Assembly (NCBI GenBank): GCA_005793645.1
Contig: SXRG01000122.1
Coordinates: 1 to 9,600, forward strand
Length of the DNA: 9,600 bases
Direction of reading: 5' to 3'
Origin: Burkholderiales bacterium
GTDB lineage: Bacteria > Pseudomonadota > Gammaproteobacteria > Burkholderiales > Thiobacillaceae
The notes under the pieces were generated by a model. It made no database searches. It saw only the letters and a program-made list of their open reading frames with translations, and was not told the DNA's origin. The position numbers and the translations under genes were made by a program. Below, piece by piece: positions 6,659 to 9,600 of the stretch (positions are counted from its first letter, which is position 1; the number at the start of each line of letters is the position of its first letter).

Positions 6659-7128
6659 GTGGCCCCCGCCCCGATGTCGACTGTATAGCGCATCACCAAC
6701 GCATCCTCGCGCCCACCTTCAGCTGCAGTGGCCGGATAGTAGCCTCGCCGCTGACCAATCTTAAGAAAACCCAGGTCCATGTATAAGTGAATAGCCGCAG
6801 TATTGGAGGGGCGCACCTCAAGAAGCAGGCTGGGCAGGTGCATGTGCGACAAACGGCTGATCAGGTGTTGCATCATTTGCCGCCCGAGACCTCGCCCCTG
6901 AGCGGGTGGTGCAACACAGCAATTGAGAACATGGGCCTCATCAACCATCACCGCCAGAATGCTATAGCCCCTGATGCAATTGTCCTCCAGTAAAACCTCG
7001 CAGCGATATCCCGTCTCCATGCAATCGGAGAAATTGCCCCGCGTCCAGGGAAATGGATAAGCCGCTGTCTCGATGGCATACACCGCATCGAGATCGCAGA
7101 TCTGCATGGGGCGAAAATGGATCGTCAT
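6655..7128 (-). CDS. rimI: RimI-type protein N-terminal acetyltransferase
   Basis: RimI is a GNAT enzyme that acetylates the N-terminal Ala of ribosomal protein S18 with acetyl-CoA. The product is 157 aa (family about 150). Seen: FRPMQICDLDAVYAIETAAYPFPWT at the N-terminus, the acetyl-CoA pyrophosphate loop QGRGLG (78-82 region), LEVRPSNTAAIHLYMDLGF with Glu104 and Tyr116, equivalent to the proposed base Glu103 and acid Tyr115 of E. coli and Salmonella RimI, and RRGYYP near the end. The start overlaps the tsaB stop as ATGA, and its stop overlaps the glycosylase start in the same way. The tsaB-rimI pairing is widespread in bacteria and strengthens the name over a generic GNAT. The C-terminal tail after DALVMRY is short and not conserved. 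Confidence 0.92.
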   Translation of the reverse strand: MTIHFRPMQICDLDAVYAIETAAYPFPWTRGNFSDCMETGYRCEVLLEDNCIRGYSILAVMVDEAHVLNCCVAPPAQGRGLGRQMMQHLISRLSHMHLPSLLLEVRPSNTAAIHLYMDLGFLKIGQRRGYYPATAAEGGREDALVMRYTVDIGAGAT

Positions 7129-7847
7129 GGCCGTTCACTCTTCTTGAGTGCCACCTTGTTACGCACATAGACCGGTTCCGCCCACTCGGCCGAACGTCCT
7201 TCTCCAGCCAGGAAACGCGGCACAGCTAAGCGGGCGACCTGCGCTGCGCCAGGATAGTGCAGCGCGCTCACCCGGTAATCCAGCCCTGCCCAGGTCGCAT
7301 CCAATAATGTCTCATAAGCAAAAAACCCGGTTCCTGCCACACATTCCCCAGTCAGAGGTGGCGGTAAGGCCTCCGGCTTGTACAAGGCTGGGGGTAAAAC
7401 TTCAATGCCATCTCGATAGCGGGCTGCATAGACCTCGCCCATGCGGGCATCAAGGATGGCCAACACCCCAGTCGCTTCGGTTTCAAGGGCGGCAGCGGCA
7501 GCCAGTGCATGCAGGCTTCCAATCCCGATGATCGGACAGCCCGCAGCCAGGGCCAGACCTTGCGTCACCCCACAGGCAATCCGCAGGCCGGTAAATGAGC
7601 CCGGGCCCTCGCCGTAGGCGATGGCATCAAGTTGCGTCAGGGCAATTCCTTCTTCTGCCATGATCGCTTGCACCATGGGCAGAATCAGTTCGGAATGGCG
7701 ATTGCCTGCATGTGCTTCGCGTACCCGTAATTCACCAGTCGGTAGTTCACCGGTTGGCACCTTGTCCTCCAGGCATTCGCCGCCCACAAAAAGGGCAGCG
7801 GAACACCATTCGGTTGCGGTTTCAAGGGCGAGGATCTGTATGGTCAT
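7125..7847 (-). CDS. tsaB: TsaB, t6A tRNA modification scaffold protein
   Basis: TsaB pairs with the catalytic subunit TsaD (with TsaE) to make threonylcarbamoyladenosine at position 37 of ANN-decoding tRNAs; it has the ASKHA fold but is not the catalyst itself. The product is 240 aa (E. coli 231). Seen: ILALETATEWCSAAL, HSELILPMV, AIAYGEGPGSFTGLRIACGVTQGLALA, LAILDARMGEVYAARY, and AEPVYVRNKVA near the C-terminus. Residues 30-45 contain about 11 residues beyond E. coli TsaB, including a doubled PTGEL (see repeat). The start ATG lacks a clear Shine-Dalgarno. The gene lies 58 bases after the HIRAN gene, and its stop overlaps rimI. TsaC, TsaD and TsaE are not in the window. Confidence 0.95.
   Translation of the reverse strand: MTIQILALETATEWCSAALFVGGECLEDKVPTGELPTGELRVREAHAGNRHSELILPMVQAIMAEEGIALTQLDAIAYGEGPGSFTGLRIACGVTQGLALAAGCPIIGIGSLHALAAAAALETEATGVLAILDARMGEVYAARYRDGIEVLPPALYKPEALPPPLTGECVAGTGFFAYETLLDATWAGLDYRVSALHYPGAAQVARLAVPRFLAGEGRSAEWAEPVYVRNKVALKKSERP
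7728..7757 (-). repeat. Tandem 15-base repeat (PTGEL twice) in tsaB
   Basis: On the - strand, CCAACCGGTGAACTA is followed directly by CCGACTGGTGAATTA. The two units differ at three third-codon positions and encode PTGEL at residues 31-35 and 36-40. The only differences are synonymous, so the duplication is probably not brand new and the protein sequence has been kept. It falls in the loop before the conserved HSELILPMV helix. Confidence 0.8.
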
Positions 7848-7905
7848 TCAAACAGGAAGGCGGTAAACGATAGGCGAGGCGGTTAAAAGCGATGGTCTGG
7901 CCCGG

Positions 7906-8298
7906 TCATTGTACCGGTTCAGTGCTGACGACTTCGAACAAGATGCGCCGCCATGGGTTGCGGCTCACCTCCAAATGAAGGATCCGGGCTTCCAGTGCTT
8001 CACCTCGATCCAAGAGCCGCGCCAGATCGACATTATCCAGTCGAGGGGCATAGCCGATCTGCACGCCGCGCCATTCCAGTCGCACCGCACGCGGGTCGAA
8101 GGGATTGCTTGGCTCCCGAATCAGATCGAGGCGATCCCCTACGCGCAGAAGTGGAAACAATGCCCGCCCTGCGTAGTGCTGGAAACCCGCTAAAGGTGAA
8201 GTCTGTACGATAACGCGACTGTCCGTGCCTGGCGGGGGCTCGGCTCGAGCGGATGACGCCAACAGGAGAATGATGCAAAAAAAGCGCGCAATCAACAT
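7906..8298 (-). CDS. Secreted-looking HIRAN-domain protein
   Basis: The product is 130 aa from the ATG at 8298. Residues 1-19 look like a Sec signal peptide: Arg5, hydrophobic core FFCIILLLA, and SARA before EPPP. There is no lipobox Cys at the cleavage site. Residues 28-126 match the HIRAN domain: SPLAGFQHYAG, LRVGDRLDLIREP, NPFDPRAV and IGYAPRLDNVDLARLLDRG. In HLTF and Rad5, HIRAN binds 3' DNA ends; the role of stand-alone bacterial versions is unknown to me. The ATG overlaps the helicase stop by seven bases. A GTG at 8310 would add four residues; I prefer ATG, with GAAGAG 11 bases upstream. No in-frame Met occurs after the signal, so an unexported form is not obvious. Fifty-eight bases separate it from tsaB. 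Confidence 0.8.
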   Translation of the reverse strand: MLIARFFCIILLLASSARAEPPPGTDSRVIVQTSPLAGFQHYAGRALFPLLRVGDRLDLIREPSNPFDPRAVRLEWRGVQIGYAPRLDNVDLARLLDRGEALEARILHLEVSRNPWRRILFEVVSTEPVQ

Positions 8299-9600
8299 AT
8301 TGAAAGACACTCTTCAGAAAGTGAATCACCATTTTCAGCCGCAAAGAAGGCGACGGCCTCGGCCTCTACCCGGGTCCGCCGCATAGGTGGCAGCGATTGC
8401 CAAATGCGCCTTCCATAGGGTTTGTCGACCAGGCGGGTATCGCAGATCATTAGCACACCCCGATCTGTTTCGCGCCGGATCAGGCGGCCCGCCCCCTGTT
8501 TCAGGTTAATCACAGCCTGAGGGAGTTGGATATCAAAAAAAGGGTTTCCCCCCGCCTGCCGCAATTGATCAATACGTGCGGCCAGCACCGGATCGTCCGG
8601 CGGTTGAAAAGGCAGTTTATCAATAACCACGAGTGAGAGCGCTTCGCCAGCGACATCAACGCCCTCCCAGAAGGATTGGCTACCCAGCAGGATGGCATGG
8701 GCCTCGCTCCGAAACCGCGCCAGCAACGCGCTGCGGCTGTCATCGCCCTGCACCAGCAACGGCCAGTCCAGCCCGGCATCTATCAGGTGTTGCGTTAACA
8801 GCGTCTTTGCCTCCTGCATCGCCCGTAGACTGGTGAAGAGCAGAAAGGCCCGCCCCTGACTGGCCTGCAGGACGGGCCAAGTACAATCGACCACGGCCGT
8901 CGTATAACTCGGTGTATTAGCCTCCGGCATCATCGCAGGGACATATAGAAGGGCCTGTTGCTCATAATCGTAGGGGCTATCCCAAACGGCCGTTTGCGCC
9001 TCCGGGAGGCCGATCTGGCTCAAAAAATGGGCAAAATTTCCACGCACCGACAAGGTGGCCGAGGTAAAAATCCAGGCCCGCCCTTGGCTCTTATCGTTCT
9101 TCAGGCGCCGGGAAAATTCGCTGCCAATATCCAGTGGCGTAGCGTGCAGCGTTACACCATAGGGCGTGATCTCCAGCCAGCGCACCTGTTCGGTGGTGTC
9201 CGGCTCCACAGCCCGATCAGCGGTCAACCAGCGCTGCCAATGGTCCTCTGCTTTGTTACAACGGTCAGCAATCTGCTCCAGTTCATCGGAACGCATCGCC
9301 TGCGTCACGATCTGCCGACACAGATCGACCATCAACGGAGTGACATCTTCCAAGGCCGTGCGTCCCGCCGCGCTGATCCGCTCAGCCGGCAGGCGTCCAC
9401 CATTGGACGGGGCAATAAAGGCCAGGCGCACATCCCGCAAGGCCTTTTCAAGCGCATGTGCGGCCTTGGGCAGGGGCGCGTAATCGGCTGCCCCAATCGC
9501 CGCGGCTTCGCGAACATCGCGACACAGGTCTAGCAACTGCCCGGTGGAGAGGCGCTCGCCAAAGAACAGGCTCGCGATATCCGGTAACTGATGGGCCTCA
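8292..9600 (-). CDS. yoaA: YoaA/DinG-family ATP-dependent helicase, C-terminal part
   Basis: This frame is open to the right edge and gives 435 C-terminal residues, so the true start is outside the window. The first residues seen, EAHQLPDIASLFFGERLS, are the end of the DEAH box (Walker B) and its flank; the Asp is just beyond the edge. Further on come SATLSVRGNFAHFLSQIGL, LFTSLRAMQEA, VQGDD, GSQSFWEGVDVAGEALSLVVIDKLPF, NPFFDIQLPQAVINLKQGAGRLIRR (motif VI) and GVLMICDTRLVDKPYG. These fit XPD-like superfamily 2 helicases, closer to E. coli YoaA than to DinG, and yoaA is next to tsaB in E. coli as well. YoaA unwinds DNA 5'-3' and works with HolC in tolerating stalled replication. The Walker A site and Fe-S cysteines lie outside. 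The stop overlaps the HIRAN gene. Confidence 0.9.
   Translation of the reverse strand, partial: EAHQLPDIASLFFGERLSTGQLLDLCRDVREAAAIGAADYAPLPKAAHALEKALRDVRLAFIAPSNGGRLPAERISAAGRTALEDVTPLMVDLCRQIVTQAMRSDELEQIADRCNKAEDHWQRWLTADRAVEPDTTEQVRWLEITPYGVTLHATPLDIGSEFSRRLKNDKSQGRAWIFTSATLSVRGNFAHFLSQIGLPEAQTAVWDSPYDYEQQALLYVPAMMPEANTPSYTTAVVDCTWPVLQASQGRAFLLFTSLRAMQEAKTLLTQHLIDAGLDWPLLVQGDDSRSALLARFRSEAHAILLGSQSFWEGVDVAGEALSLVVIDKLPFQPPDDPVLAARIDQLRQAGGNPFFDIQLPQAVINLKQGAGRLIRRETDRGVLMICDTRLVDKPYGRRIWQSLPPMRRTRVEAEAVAFFAAENGDSLSEECLSIC

Noticed and set aside
8958..9533. A 191-codon + strand frame opposite the helicase gene
   Set aside because: The - strand has clear helicase motifs throughout this stretch; the + strand product resembles nothing and has no Shine-Dalgarno.
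9534..9536. TTG as the start of the helicase gene
   Set aside because: The same frame continues upstream to the window edge and encodes the conserved EAHQLP segment, so this codon is internal.

Overview
The window looks like a gammaproteobacterial chromosome. The left part carries the conserved order bamA-skp-lpxD-fabZ-lpxA-lpxB-rnhB, and the right part carries yoaA next to tsaB, as in many gammaproteobacteria. GC content is moderately high by eye, intergenic space is very small and stop/start overlaps are frequent. I cannot name the genus. No tRNA, rRNA, CRISPR array, insertion sequence or phage gene is visible, and there is no gene-free stretch longer than about 60 bases.

Left part, + strand, 1-4748: the end of bamA (outer-membrane beta-barrel assembly), skp/ompH (periplasmic chaperone), lpxD, fabZ, lpxA and lpxB (lipid A synthesis plus the fatty-acid dehydratase that competes for the same 3-hydroxyacyl-ACP), then rnhB (RNase HII). 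lpxD/fabZ and lpxA/lpxB share an ATGA and a GTGA overlap, so the block is almost certainly one transcript. It builds the lipid and protein parts of the outer membrane.

Right part, - strand, 9600-4771: in transcription order, a YoaA/DinG-type helicase (5' end outside the window), a small secreted-looking HIRAN-domain protein overlapping the helicase stop, tsaB (tRNA t6A synthesis), rimI (N-acetyltransferase), a family-4-like uracil-DNA glycosylase, and ugd (UDP-glucose dehydrogenase). tsaB/rimI and rimI/udg each share an ATGA overlap. ugd stands apart behind a 46-base gap with its own candidate promoter and runs convergently into rnhB. It could supply UDP-glucuronate to surface polysaccharide, which would fit beside the lipid A genes.

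Most of the window is housekeeping DNA. The points that deserve a second look are residue-level or junction-level: a bulky residue at the acyl-chain ruler position of LpxA, a glycosylase that lacks one of its four cluster cysteines and several motif A residues, a HIRAN domain behind a signal peptide, a short duplication at the lpxB/rnhB junction, and a tandem repeat inside TsaB. I see no convincing new multi-gene system.
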